A DNA stretch of 64,000 bases from Streptomyces apocyni (GTDB lineage: Bacteria > Actinomycetota > Actinomycetes > Streptomycetales > Streptomycetaceae). Below the pieces are notes generated by a model. The model searched no databases and was not told the origin of the DNA. It saw nothing but the letters and a program-made list of their open reading frames with translations. Within the stretch, counting starts at the first letter, position 1; every line of letters begins with the position of its first letter. Shown here piece after piece: positions 25,091 through 33,115 of the stretch. The stretch lies in assembly GCF_009739465.1 (NCBI RefSeq), contig NZ_WHOM01000067.1:310001-374000 (forward strand), read 5' to 3'. Both the position numbers and the translations under genes were made by a program.

Positions 25091-26571
25091 CATCGAGCCG
25101 GTGCCTGACCCAGCGGGGACGCCGTGGGAGACAGGTAGGCACGGAGGCCAGTCCGGTGGTGCAGGTCCGGGAGCGGGTGGACGCGCCAGCGGCGGGCGTA
25201 GGCCGGGGGAGGCCGCTCGTCGGAGCGCAGGACGGCGACCGGCCGCTGCCGGGCCATGGCGGCGAGTCCGCCGGGCGTGATGCTCTCGTCGTGACCGCTG
25301 GGCTGGCGGGAGGCGCAGCCGATGTCGAACGCGACCCGGATGGCCTCCTCCCCTGTGATCACGCACGGCGGGCGTACGCCCTGCGCGCGCAGTTCGGCGG
25401 CGACGCGGTTCTGGTCGGCGATATAGCCACGTACGCGGTGCGTCGTACTGTCGAGGATCCGGAACTGGACCGCCAGATGCGCGGCGACCGCCACGGCGAC
25501 GAGCGCTACGGCGGCCCGGCGCCACCGCGGCCGGACCCGCGAGACGCGGACCAGGCACTGCGCCACCGGCAGGCTCAGCAGGGCGTACGCGGGCAGCAGG
25601 AAGCGCGGCGCCGCGTAGCCGACGGTGAACAAGTACGGTGCGGCCAGCGCCAGTCCGGTACCGGTCGCGAGGACGATGGCGGCCCGGTGCCGGGTGCGGG
25701 CCGCCGCCCATACGCCGCCCGCGACGAGCAACGGCAGTGCGAGGAACCACACACTGGTGACGGGGTGCTGCCAGGGCACGTCGCAGGGGCGGCACAGGGT
25801 GCGGCCGCTCAGCGCGCGTACGTGGTCGTCGATGGCGAAGTACGCGCCCAGGTGCCCCTGGATGTCGCTGGCGCGCCGCAGCCGCGCGAAGAGGCCGCCG
25901 TACCGTACGTACGCCTCGATGACCCAACCGGCCCAGCCGATCGCCAGGCCCGTAGCGAGCATGAGGAGCAGCAGCACCTGGCGCCGCACCCGCATCAGCA
26001 GGGCCGCCACCGCGAGCGGCAGGGCCAGCCATACCGCGTCGGTGGGACGCATGAGCGAGGCGAGTCCGACCCCCGCGGCCACGCCGGTCAGCACCCAGGG
26101 GCCGGGTCGGCGGGCGGCGCGCAGGAAGCAGCCGACGGCGATGAGCGCCCCGTACGCGACCCAGAGGTTGGGCATCACCTGCGGGCCGTAGAACATCGTG
26201 ATCCACAGGCTCGCGAACAGCGCCCCGGCGACCGCGAGTACGGGAGTGGGAAGCATCCGCCGCCACACCCACAGCGCGCTGAACAACGCGCCGCCGGAGA
26301 GCAGTGCCAGGTAGACGCGCAGCGCCAGGGTGGAGGTGGTCACCGCCGTGACGGGGGCGACGAGGAAGGTGACACCCCGGGCACGCGGCGCGCTGAAGAA
26401 CGCCGCCGGGGCCTGCGGGCTGACCTGGCTGACGTACACCGTCTCGTCCCAGCCCAGCCCCAGACCCGGCACCACCAGGACGAGCTGGACGAGCGTGAAG
26501 GCGGCGGCGACGGCCGTCAGCCACAGCACTGGCCGGGCGGCCGCGCCGGGTTTGAGGGCGCGCCGCCGCAC
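25090..26571 (-). CDS. Polytopic membrane glycosyltransferase (GT39/ArnT-like)
   Basis: The protein has 493 residues and about ten membrane helices. The first loop contains GLGWDETVYVSQVSPQ with the acidic Asp-Glu pair typical of the GT-C fold (PMT/ArnT type). Later parts have ASLMRPTDAVWLALPLAVAA and APRFLLPAYALLSLPVAQCL. It would transfer a sugar from a polyprenyl-phosphate donor outside the membrane; donor and acceptor are unknown. The GTG at 26571 has AGGA seven bases upstream. A longer frame runs to 26811, but those residues look spurious. A 20-codon leader frame overlaps its ribosome-binding region. Confidence 0.78.
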   Translation of the reverse strand: MRRRALKPGAAARPVLWLTAVAAAFTLVQLVLVVPGLGLGWDETVYVSQVSPQAPAAFFSAPRARGVTFLVAPVTAVTTSTLALRVYLALLSGGALFSALWVWRRMLPTPVLAVAGALFASLWITMFYGPQVMPNLWVAYGALIAVGCFLRAARRPGPWVLTGVAAGVGLASLMRPTDAVWLALPLAVAALLMRVRRQVLLLLMLATGLAIGWAGWVIEAYVRYGGLFARLRRASDIQGHLGAYFAIDDHVRALSGRTLCRPCDVPWQHPVTSVWFLALPLLVAGGVWAAARTRHRAAIVLATGTGLALAAPYLFTVGYAAPRFLLPAYALLSLPVAQCLVRVSRVRPRWRRAAVALVAVAVAAHLAVQFRILDSTTHRVRGYIADQNRVAAELRAQGVRPPCVITGEEAIRVAFDIGCASRQPSGHDESITPGGLAAMARQRPVAVLRSDERPPPAYARRWRVHPLPDLHHRTGLRAYLSPTASPLGQAPAR

Positions 26572-26579
26572 ACCGTGTC

Positions 26580-26642
26580 CTAGGCGGCCCGGGTGTCCTC
26601 GGCGGCCTCGGCCGCCTCGCGTCTGTTCTCGCTGTGCGTCAT
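26580..26642 (-). CDS. Possible 20-codon leader peptide upstream of the glycosyltransferase
   Basis: An ATG at 26642 with a strong AAGAGGTG ribosome-binding site opens a 20-residue frame rich in Ala and Glu (MTHSENRREAAEAAEDTRAA). It ends in TAG, directly before the GTG of the glycosyltransferase, in another frame. It may be a coupled leader, or the original N-terminus separated from the gene by a single-base indel. Confidence 0.35.
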   Translation of the reverse strand: MTHSENRREAAEAAEDTRAA

Positions 26643-26946
26643 CCGGCACCTCTTGTCGCGAGCCGGAGATCAAACGTGGCTCCTGGATGGTCCGGTCTCC
26701 TTCGACGTCGACGGTCCGGCCGATGACGGCGCCCGCGGCGTGTGCCCGCGGCTGGTGTCCGCTCCTGCACGCTGCCGGTGGTTGTGGTGCCTCACCAGGC
26801 CGGTGAGGCACTCGGCCGAGCGGTTATTCCCGAAGGAGTGAGGGCGAGCCGGGGAGCCTCCACGGAAGACAGGCTGTGTCGGCCCCCCGTGGTTACCATC
26901 CGGACAGGTGATGCCTACGGACCGGACGGAAGGCACGGAGACCCTC
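26643..26946. promoter_or_regulatory. Divergent intergenic region
   Basis: These 304 bases separate the leftward glycosyltransferase and the rightward methyltransferase and should contain both promoters. A short AT-rich island at 26820-26832 (GGTTATTCCCGAA) stands out. No confident operator or RNA gene is visible. Confidence 0.4.
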
Positions 26947-27774
26947 ATGCCCAGCTCATCGGCCGCGCCCCTGTCGACGAACCGTTCGCGGCTGGGGTAC
27001 AAGGTGCGTTACGCACTGCGTCATCCACAGCGTGTGGTGCCCTACCTGCGCCGGTCGGCGAGGGACGGCTGGCTGCGGTTCCGGCACCGCGGGAGTCACG
27101 TCGCGTACTACCGGGCGGTGATGGCGTCGGACGCCGCGCGCAGTCCCGAGGCCGCGGTCGGCGGCGGGCCGTCGCACGCGCGCTGGCTGGCCATCGGGCA
27201 GATGCAGTACGACTACCTGCTGGGGCATGGGCTGAAGCCGCAGGACCGGGTGCTGGAGATCGGGTGCGGCAATCTGCGCGCCGGGTGGCGGTTCATCGAG
27301 TACCTGGAGCCCGGGCACTACTTCGGGATCGACATCTCGCCCGAGATCCTCATCGAGGCGAAGAAGACCCTGGTCCGGTACGACCTCCAGCAGAAGGTGC
27401 CGCATCTCACCCCCGTCGCGGACCTGACGCTGGACTTCCTTCCCGACGGGTACTTCACGGTGGTGCACGCGCACAGCGTGTTCTCGCACTCGCCGCTGGA
27501 GGTCATCGACGAATGCCTCTCCCACGTCGGACGGGTGCTGGCCCCTGACGGCTTCTTCGACTTCACCTTCGACCGCACCGAGGGCACCGAACACCAGGTG
27601 CTCGGCGAGGACTTCTACTACCGTCCCCGGACGCTGATCCAGCTCGCCGAGAAGCACGGCCTGAGCGCCCGCTTCATGGACGACTGGGAGCGACTGCCGC
27701 ACGGCCAGTCCAAGCTCCGGGTCACGCACCCCGCGCCTCTGACCAGCTGCCGGGACGGCGCGGCCGCCGAGTGA
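26947..27774 (+). CDS. Class I SAM-dependent methyltransferase
   Basis: The protein has 275 residues. Motif I is VLEIGCGNLRAGWRFIEYL, and motif II is YFGIDISPEILIEAKK. VVHAHSVFSHSPLEVIDECL and RVLAPDGFFDFTFDR follow, typical of the Methyltransf_25/11 group. The first ~90 residues are basic and may contact membrane or acceptor. The ATG at 26947 is preceded by CGGAG; GTG and ATG codons from 26908 are alternatives. The substrate is unknown; with the divergent membrane glycosyltransferase it could modify a cell-surface glycan, which is inference. Confidence 0.8.
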   Translation: MPSSSAAPLSTNRSRLGYKVRYALRHPQRVVPYLRRSARDGWLRFRHRGSHVAYYRAVMASDAARSPEAAVGGGPSHARWLAIGQMQYDYLLGHGLKPQDRVLEIGCGNLRAGWRFIEYLEPGHYFGIDISPEILIEAKKTLVRYDLQQKVPHLTPVADLTLDFLPDGYFTVVHAHSVFSHSPLEVIDECLSHVGRVLAPDGFFDFTFDRTEGTEHQVLGEDFYYRPRTLIQLAEKHGLSARFMDDWERLPHGQSKLRVTHPAPLTSCRDGAAAE

Positions 27775-27811
27775 GTTCGCACACTGTCCGGGTAGGTGGA
27801 GCCCCACTTGA

Positions 27812-28465
27812 TCACAGTGGGGGTGGGGTCGCCTCCTTGGATACCTTCGTCACCTCGAAGTGCTTGCAACCGTAGCCATTCATGGCGCCCTTCAAGACGA
27901 GTGGATCTCCTTCAGGGGCGTCTGCCGTGAGATCCGTCATGCCGTAACCAGCGGGTTTATCGATCCAGTAGTCCCCGTTGAGTACGAAGGTGTCACTGGT
28001 GAAGCTTCCTTTTGAGGCGTATTGCCCCAGAGGGCTGCCCGCGTTTCCATCCTTGGGGTAGAAGATCACGGTCGCCCGCAATCCACCCTCACCCACCTCG
28101 GGGTCGCTCACGATGACCAGCCGCACTCCCTTGACGTCGTCGCATCGGTAGGAGCCTTCCCAGGTTCCCACCATCACGGGATCGCCCACTACGCCAGGGG
28201 CGCTCGGGGGCGGCGCGGATTGAACGGTACTCGGAGAACCCGAGGCGCTCGGGGGCGCTGACTGGGCGACCGACTGAGTGCCACTCGGAGATTCCGATGC
28301 GCTCGGCGGCGCACCCTTTTCCTCGGTGGAATCGCCGTTTCCTAACAGGCCGAACACTCCGGTTACGGCTGCGGCGCTGATAGTCCCCACTGCGGTAATT
28401 ATCGCAACGACCACGGCAATTCGAGCCGTTCGATTCGAAGAACCTTCGGAGTCTGAATCCGCCAC
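27812..28465 (-). CDS. Membrane-anchored hypothetical protein with Ser/Pro linker
   Basis: The protein has 217 residues. A membrane helix near residues 14-40 (IAVVVAIITAVGTISAAAVT) follows a short acidic start. A 60-residue Ser/Pro/Ala linker with near repeats (PPSASESPSG, PPSASGSPST) leads to a C-terminal domain with MVGTWEGSYRCDDVKGVRL and GAMNGYGCKHFEV. The two cysteines could form a disulfide, so the domain is probably outside the membrane. GGGGAG precedes the GTG at 28465. Similar domains occur in Streptomyces Ser/Thr kinases and secreted proteins; the function is unknown. Confidence 0.65.
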   Translation of the reverse strand: MADSDSEGSSNRTARIAVVVAIITAVGTISAAAVTGVFGLLGNGDSTEEKGAPPSASESPSGTQSVAQSAPPSASGSPSTVQSAPPPSAPGVVGDPVMVGTWEGSYRCDDVKGVRLVIVSDPEVGEGGLRATVIFYPKDGNAGSPLGQYASKGSFTSDTFVLNGDYWIDKPAGYGMTDLTADAPEGDPLVLKGAMNGYGCKHFEVTKVSKEATPPPL

Positions 28466-28790
28466 CCGTCTCCCCCTCTCGGCGTAGACCAGATTCCCAG
28501 GCCGGTGCGATTGAAAACCTCAGTGGAGGTTCCGGCGTGAGGCGTGTGCGGCGAGGTGCGGCATGCGTGGGCGGCGCCGTCGGCCTGCGCCTCCGGCACT
28601 GGGCAGGCTCAAGAAGCCACTATCCCGCCGTCCTGAAACCTGGCGTGATCGGTCCGTCACAAGCTGTTCCCGACACGGCACGATACACATCGCTGGGGCG
28701 TAGCCCGAGCTGCTTCCGGCAGCGGAAAGCGGGAGAGCCCCAGTGGCCCGTCCCAACCAAAGTCCTGTGTTCAACCTGAAGGGAAATCTG
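28466..28790. promoter_or_regulatory. Divergent intergenic region upstream of the RTX protein gene
   Basis: These 325 bases carry the promoters of the leftward membrane protein and the rightward RTX protein. The base composition is clearly lower in G+C than neighbouring genes. I see no RNA gene and no strong inverted repeat. Confidence 0.4.
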
Positions 28791-29588
28791 ATGAGCACTA
28801 CGAGACAGGCTCTTGTCGTGACCATGCTGGCCGGTGCGATGGCTTTCACGCTGCCGACGGCGGCGCATGCCGCGCCAGCGGCGAAATGCAACGGTGTGGC
28901 TGCCGACATCGTCGGCACGGACGGCAGCGACCGGATCGTGCTGAACTCCGACAGCCGCCTGGTGGTCTCCACCGGAGCTGGCAACGACGTCATCATCCTC
29001 GGCGGCGCCGGTAACCACATCATCTGTGCCGGAGCCGGTGCGGACACGGTCATCGGGGGCAGTGGCGCTGACTGGATCAACGGGGGGCGAGGCAGGGACC
29101 ACATCGAGGGCCGGGGCGGCGCTGACACCGTTTTCGGCGGCGTCGGCCCAGACACCGTGCTCGGCGGTGCGGGCAACGACCGCCTCATCGGGGGCGCCGG
29201 AGCCGACACCCTGGACGGGGGTGCCGGCGCCGACTTAATCGACGGCCGAGCAGGTGCCGACCGGATTTCCGGTGGCGGGGGCGGCGACACGCTCTATGGC
29301 AGGGCGGGGGTCGACCGGATCTCTGGTGGCGCGGGCCCGGACACCATCTACGGCGGGGCCGGGCCCGACACCCTCAACGGCGGCGCCGGACCGGATGTTC
29401 TCCATGGCCAGGCAGGCGCCGACGACCTTGACGGCGGTGCGGGCAACGACCGACTTCACGGTGGCGGCGGCAACGATCTGCTGACCGATCCCTCTGGTGC
29501 GGGCGACTTCGGCAACGGAGGGCCGGGCGTAGCCGACCGATGCGACATCCGGATCGAGACCCGGGCGAACTGCGAGACGCTCTTCTGA
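28791..29588 (+). CDS. Secreted RTX-type calcium-binding repeat protein, with a TTA codon
   Basis: The protein has 265 residues. A Sec signal peptide ends AAHAAPA. From about residue 45 to 235 it is built of RTX nonapeptides of the type GGAGNDRLI, GGAGADTLD, GRAGADRIS, which bind Ca2+ in a parallel beta roll. A Cys pair lies in the C-terminal cap (DRCDIRIETRANCETLF). There is no toxin or enzyme domain and no type I secretion genes, so the signal peptide must serve export. AAGGGA precedes the ATG. A TTA leucine codon at 29235-29237 makes it a candidate for bldA (tRNA-Leu UUA) control. Confidence 0.85.
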   Translation: MSTTRQALVVTMLAGAMAFTLPTAAHAAPAAKCNGVAADIVGTDGSDRIVLNSDSRLVVSTGAGNDVIILGGAGNHIICAGAGADTVIGGSGADWINGGRGRDHIEGRGGADTVFGGVGPDTVLGGAGNDRLIGGAGADTLDGGAGADLIDGRAGADRISGGGGGDTLYGRAGVDRISGGAGPDTIYGGAGPDTLNGGAGPDVLHGQAGADDLDGGAGNDRLHGGGGNDLLTDPSGAGDFGNGGPGVADRCDIRIETRANCETLF

Positions 29589-29807
29589 GTCCTGCGGTCG
29601 CGGTTCGTGCTGTCCGGGGCGAGGGTGCGTTCCGCTGAGTGAGCGTTCTCGGAGTGGCCACTGATCGGATCGCTGGCCCCGGGAACGGCGCGGCGCACCG
29701 GCCTTGGCCGGATGGGCGGACTCCCGGACGCGCTGGTCACGCGGTGGGCCATGGCGGCGAGCGACCTTCCGCATAACCCCAGTTCAGGCCATAGAGATGA
29801 GGATGCG

Positions 29808-29847
29808 CGGTCGGGGCCGCCACCCCCCACAGGAGAGGCCCCGACCG
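29808..29847 (+). terminator. Hairpin with 11-bp perfect stem
   Basis: CGGTCGGGGCC pairs with GGCCCCGACCG around an 18-base loop. It is 220 bases past the RTX stop and 164 before the sigma gene, so it is probably a terminator for rightward transcription from the RTX gene. Confidence 0.5.
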
Positions 29848-29927
29848 ACGCACGGTACGGACCGTGTGACGGCCCGTACTCCCTTCAGCGCCGTGCGTGC
29901 GTTTTCTGTCACACCCCGCTTGGCGAC

Positions 29928-29954
29928 CATGTTGTTGCATGTTGTACAAACATG
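29928..29954. promoter_or_regulatory. Possible operator: ATGTT inverted repeat
   Basis: CATGTTGTTGCATGTTGTAC followed by AAACATG contains two CATGTTGT copies and a final AACATG in inverted orientation, centred on GTAC. It lies about 60 bases upstream of the second ECF sigma gene, a plausible place for a regulator or an autoregulated promoter. Confidence 0.3.
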
Positions 29955-30011
29955 GACGGACGGCGCATCAGGCCGTACCGTTCTGCATCGCGCCGGGCTA
30001 GGGAGAAGTTA

Positions 30012-30686
30012 GTGCTGGGGGACGACGCGGAGCTGACCACCGCGGTGCTCGCGGCACAGGGCGGGGACGAGAGTGGGTTCCGTTCTGTGTACCGCGCTGT
30101 GCACCCGCGGCTCCTGGGGTACGTGCGGACACTCGTCGGCGACGTCGACGCCGAGGACGTGACGTCGGAGGCCTGGCTACAGATCGCCCGCGACCTCGAC
30201 CGGTTCGACGGCGACGCGGACCGGTTCCGCGGCTGGGCGGCCCGTATCGCCCGCAACCGCGCGCTCGACCACATCCGGATGCGCAGCCGCCGCCCCGCCG
30301 TCGGCGGCGACGAGACGGAGCTCACCGTGAAGCCCGGTGACGCGGACACCGCGGGCGAGGCACTGGAGGCCCTCGCCACCGGCGACACCTTCGCGCTGAT
30401 ATCCCAGCTGCCCCAGGACCAGGCCGAGGCCGTCGTCCTGCGCGTGGTCGTCGGCCTCGACGCGAAGAGCGCGGCGGAGACGCTGGGCAAGCGTCCCGGT
30501 GCCGTACGCACCTCCGCGCACCGCGGCCTCAAGCGCCTCGCGGAGCTGCTCGGTGAGGCAGCTGACGACGCCGAAGGGCTGGCCGCCGTACCGCCGCAGC
30601 GGGGGCGCGACGGGCACCCGGCGAGCTCTCCGGCGGGCCCCGATGGTGTGACGCATTCGCGTTCGCGGACGCAGAAGGACATGTGA
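30012..30686 (+). CDS. ECF-type RNA polymerase sigma factor (second of a paralogous pair)
   Basis: The protein has 224 residues. Region 2 is YVRTLVGDVDAEDVTSEAWL and FRGWAARIARNRALDHIRMR; region 4 is LPQDQAEAVVLRVVVGLDAK and LGKRPGAVRTSAHRGLKRLA. It is closely similar to the sigma factor at 24092. The GTG at 30012 is preceded by GGGAGA. After region 4 it has a ~35-residue Pro/Gly-rich tail. The partner gene starts in its stop codon. Confidence 0.85.
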   Translation: MLGDDAELTTAVLAAQGGDESGFRSVYRAVHPRLLGYVRTLVGDVDAEDVTSEAWLQIARDLDRFDGDADRFRGWAARIARNRALDHIRMRSRRPAVGGDETELTVKPGDADTAGEALEALATGDTFALISQLPQDQAEAVVLRVVVGLDAKSAAETLGKRPGAVRTSAHRGLKRLAELLGEAADDAEGLAAVPPQRGRDGHPASSPAGPDGVTHSRSRTQKDM

Positions 30687-31825
30687 TGGCCGAGGAGTAC
30701 GACAAGTGGCTGGACGAGGACGCCGCGGAGCTTTTGCTGCGCGGCGAGCCCCTCGACGCCGTACTCGACGCCTCGGACACCTCTTCGCGGATGCGAGCCC
30801 AGCGGCTCGCCGAGGCACTCGGTGCCGCGCGCGGCGGACTGCCGCCGCACGGCGAGCCCCCAGCCGGTGAGGTGCCTGGAGAGGCCGCCGCGCTGGCCGC
30901 GTTCCGGCAGGCTCGCGCGGCAGCCGCCGCCGCTCCCGGCGCCGCCGCTCCCGGTTCCGTCGTGGGCAACCCCTCCGACGGGCTGCCAGCCCGTGCCCAC
31001 TGGGGCCTGCGGCGGCGCGGCGCCCGCCGCCTGCCCGTCGTGCGCTTCGCGGCCGCCGCGGCGCTCGCCGCCTGCACGCTCGGCGGCGTCGCCGTCGCGG
31101 CCGGCACCGGAGTGCTGCCCACGCCGTTTGACGGCGGAGGCGGCACCAGCGGCGAGCCGAAGCCCGGCGCCTCCGTCTCGGTGGCCGGCACACCCCCGTC
31201 CCACGTCTCGCCGCACCCGAGCCAGCCGCACCCCGTCGAGAGCGACGGCGACGACACCGACGATGCCCCGTCCAGCGGCGGCAGTACGGAGCCCACCGCA
31301 CCCGACGGCCGTACGGAATCCCCGGCGCCCGGCGCCAGCACCCCAGACGACGACCAGCAGGACCAGCGGGGCGAGCAGGACCAGCAGGGCGGCCCCAGCA
31401 CCAGGAAGCCCGACCCGACCGACGAGCTCACCCCCGAGCAGAAGCGCGACCTGTACCAGCGGGTGGTCAGCGTCTGCCGCGACTACCAGAGCGGCAAGCC
31501 ACTGGCCGCGGACAAGCGGCGCCTCCTTGAGCGTGCGGCCAACGGCGCCGGGAACGTGGCGAAGCTCTGCGACCGCGCCCTCGCGGCACAGGGCGGCGGC
31601 AGCGACGGTGCTCCTCGTAACGACGGCGCCGACGCCGACGACAAGGACAAGCGCGGCAGTGGCGGGCCCGGCGCTGACCGTCGCCCCGCGCCCCAGACCA
31701 GCCGAGGCGCGGGCAAGGACCAGGTGGACACCGCCGAACGGAGCCTGGACGACGGCGGCTCCTCGGTCACCAGCCACCTCGGAACCGCCCCGGACGGGCT
31801 GGCCGTGGAGCCACTCAGCTCCTGA
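30686..31825 (+). CDS. Membrane partner of the ECF sigma factor (anti-sigma-like)
   Basis: The protein has about 379 residues. The cytoplasmic N-terminus (~130 residues) contains YDKWLDEDAAELLLRGEP and AALAAFRQARAAAAA. One membrane helix (VVRFAAAAALAACTLGGVAV) follows, then a long Ser/Pro/Asp/Gln-rich external part. That part includes one compact region, LTPEQKRDLYQRVVSVCRDY to VAKLCDRALAAQG, with two cysteines. A sigma gene overlapping a one-helix protein fits an anti-sigma factor, although no zinc-binding anti-sigma motif is visible. The start may be GTG 30683 or ATG 30686. Confidence 0.7.
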   Translation: MAEEYDKWLDEDAAELLLRGEPLDAVLDASDTSSRMRAQRLAEALGAARGGLPPHGEPPAGEVPGEAAALAAFRQARAAAAAAPGAAAPGSVVGNPSDGLPARAHWGLRRRGARRLPVVRFAAAAALAACTLGGVAVAAGTGVLPTPFDGGGGTSGEPKPGASVSVAGTPPSHVSPHPSQPHPVESDGDDTDDAPSSGGSTEPTAPDGRTESPAPGASTPDDDQQDQRGEQDQQGGPSTRKPDPTDELTPEQKRDLYQRVVSVCRDYQSGKPLAADKRRLLERAANGAGNVAKLCDRALAAQGGGSDGAPRNDGADADDKDKRGSGGPGADRRPAPQTSRGAGKDQVDTAERSLDDGGSSVTSHLGTAPDGLAVEPLSS

Positions 31826-31939
31826 TTTTCCGGGGGGTGTAACACTTTCGGCCCCCATGGCGCAGTATGAAGTGAGCCGACTGGTCATCGGCGATTGCAC
31901 GAGCCGAGGTTCCCCCCGTACCCCCGGCTCTGTGCATCA

Positions 31940-31978
31940 GGCGAGGGTGGGACACGTTCCCCCGGTCCCACCCTCGCC
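31940..31978. terminator. Bidirectional terminator, 14-bp perfect stem
   Basis: GGCGAGGGTGGGAC pairs with GTCCCACCCTCGCC around an 11-base loop, between two convergent genes. It is 17 bases past the transpeptidase stop on the minus strand and 115 bases past the sigma-partner stop. Confidence 0.8.
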
Positions 31979-31994
31979 CTCTGAGCACCCCGGG

Positions 31995-32921
31995 TCACCA
32001 GTAGATGACCACCCTGTCGCCCGTCCGCACTTGCGCGAAGAGGTCGGCGATCTTCTTCTCCTGGCGTACGTTCACGCAGCCGTGCGACGTCCCGCCGTAG
32101 CCGCGGTCCGCGAAGTCCGACGAGTAGTGCACCGCCTGGCCGCCGCTGAAGAACATCGCGTACGGCATCGGAGTGTCGTACAGCGTCGAGTGATGGTGCC
32201 GGGACTTCCAGTACACGGTGAACTCGCCGTCGCGCGTCGGTGTGTACTGCGAGCCGAACCGCACGTCCACCGTCGACAGGGCCCTGCCGTCGACCATCCA
32301 CGTCAGGGTGCGGCTCTTCTTGCTGATGCACAGGACCCGGCCCTCCAGGCACCGCGGATCAGGCTTGGCGGGCGGCTGGTCGCCCGCCGCGTACCGCTCG
32401 AAGAAGCCTGGCTTACGGGTCATGTCGAGCAGCCGCCGCCAGCTGGCCTCGTCGGTCTCGCCGGTCGCGGGCAGGCCGCGCTTGGCCTGGAAGCCCTTGA
32501 CCGCGGAGACCGTGGCCGCGTCGTACCGCCCGGTGGGCCCGGGCCCACCGAACCAGCCGATCTGCCGCAGCCGCGCCTGGAGCTCCCGTACGCGCTCGCC
32601 CTGATCACCCTCGGCGAGCAGGACCTTCAGGGCCGGGGCCGCCTTGGACCGCGCGGGGGCGGTGGTCGGGGCGGTCGTCGGACTGGCCGTCGGAGTGGCC
32701 GTCGGGGCGGTTGTCGGAGTCTTCGCGGGCCGCGTCCCCGGCGGGCTCGGCGGGCTCGGCGACGACGTCAGCGGTGGCGGTCGTTTGCCCCCCACCCCGT
32801 CCTCGCCGCCACCCGCCGCCCCGTCCACCACATCGGCCTTACAGCCCGTCACGACGGCCCCCACGGCGACCGCCACGACCGCCGTGGCAGACGCCCGACG
32901 GATCACGGCTCTTCCGCGCAT
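31995..32921 (-). CDS. L,D-transpeptidase lipoprotein with peptidoglycan-binding domain
   Basis: The protein has 308 residues. A lipobox (AVVTGC) puts it on the outer face of the membrane. A Thr/Pro/Ala linker leads to a peptidoglycan-binding domain 1 (LKVLLAEGDQGERVRELQAR to SAVKGFQAKRGLPATGETD) and then the YkuD domain. The catalytic Cys lies in GYGGTSHGCVNVRQ. It should make 3-3 peptidoglycan cross-links or attach ligands to stem peptides. The ATG at 32921 has a GGGGGGAA ribosome-binding site; upstream residues in the frame are not believable. Confidence 0.88.
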   Translation of the reverse strand: MRGRAVIRRASATAVVAVAVGAVVTGCKADVVDGAAGGGEDGVGGKRPPPLTSSPSPPSPPGTRPAKTPTTAPTATPTASPTTAPTTAPARSKAAPALKVLLAEGDQGERVRELQARLRQIGWFGGPGPTGRYDAATVSAVKGFQAKRGLPATGETDEASWRRLLDMTRKPGFFERYAAGDQPPAKPDPRCLEGRVLCISKKSRTLTWMVDGRALSTVDVRFGSQYTPTRDGEFTVYWKSRHHHSTLYDTPMPYAMFFSGGQAVHYSSDFADRGYGGTSHGCVNVRQEKKIADLFAQVRTGDRVVIYW

Positions 32922-33115
32922 GTGTTCCCCCCACTGCCGCTGCCCCCCCATACGGAGAGACTTCCCGCGCATCATGGAAGGCGAACGCGACGCGCCCACC
33001 CGGTGAGGTGCTTGTGAGCAAGGTCCCAGCGAGGTGACCTCCACCCGACGCGCCTCCGCCGCTACAGTCCGTCGCGAGGCCAACGATTACCGGCGAGTAG
33101 CAGGAGGCACAGCAC

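Larger units (their letters stand above)
29589..30011. other. Intergenic region between the RTX gene and the second ECF sigma gene
   Basis: I find no gene in these 423 bases. They hold the hairpin at 29808-29847 and the inverted repeat at 29928-29954, and must include the sigma-gene promoter. The open frame that extends the sigma gene upstream to 29712 crosses the hairpin and is not believable as coding. Confidence 0.5.

Noticed and set aside
29040..29480. Repeated GGCGGxGCxGG DNA as an intergenic repeat array
   Set aside because: The periodicity is the coding of RTX nonapeptides and is explained by the protein.
29712..30011. N-terminal extension of the second ECF sigma factor
   Set aside because: The extension crosses an 11-bp hairpin and is not similar to the paralogue; GGGAGA and alignment place the start at GTG 30012.
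30822..33017. 731-codon plus-strand open frame
   Set aside because: It runs through the sigma-partner gene in another frame, the 14-bp terminator and the antisense of the transpeptidase. Its Pro/Arg/Ser-rich translation has no fold.
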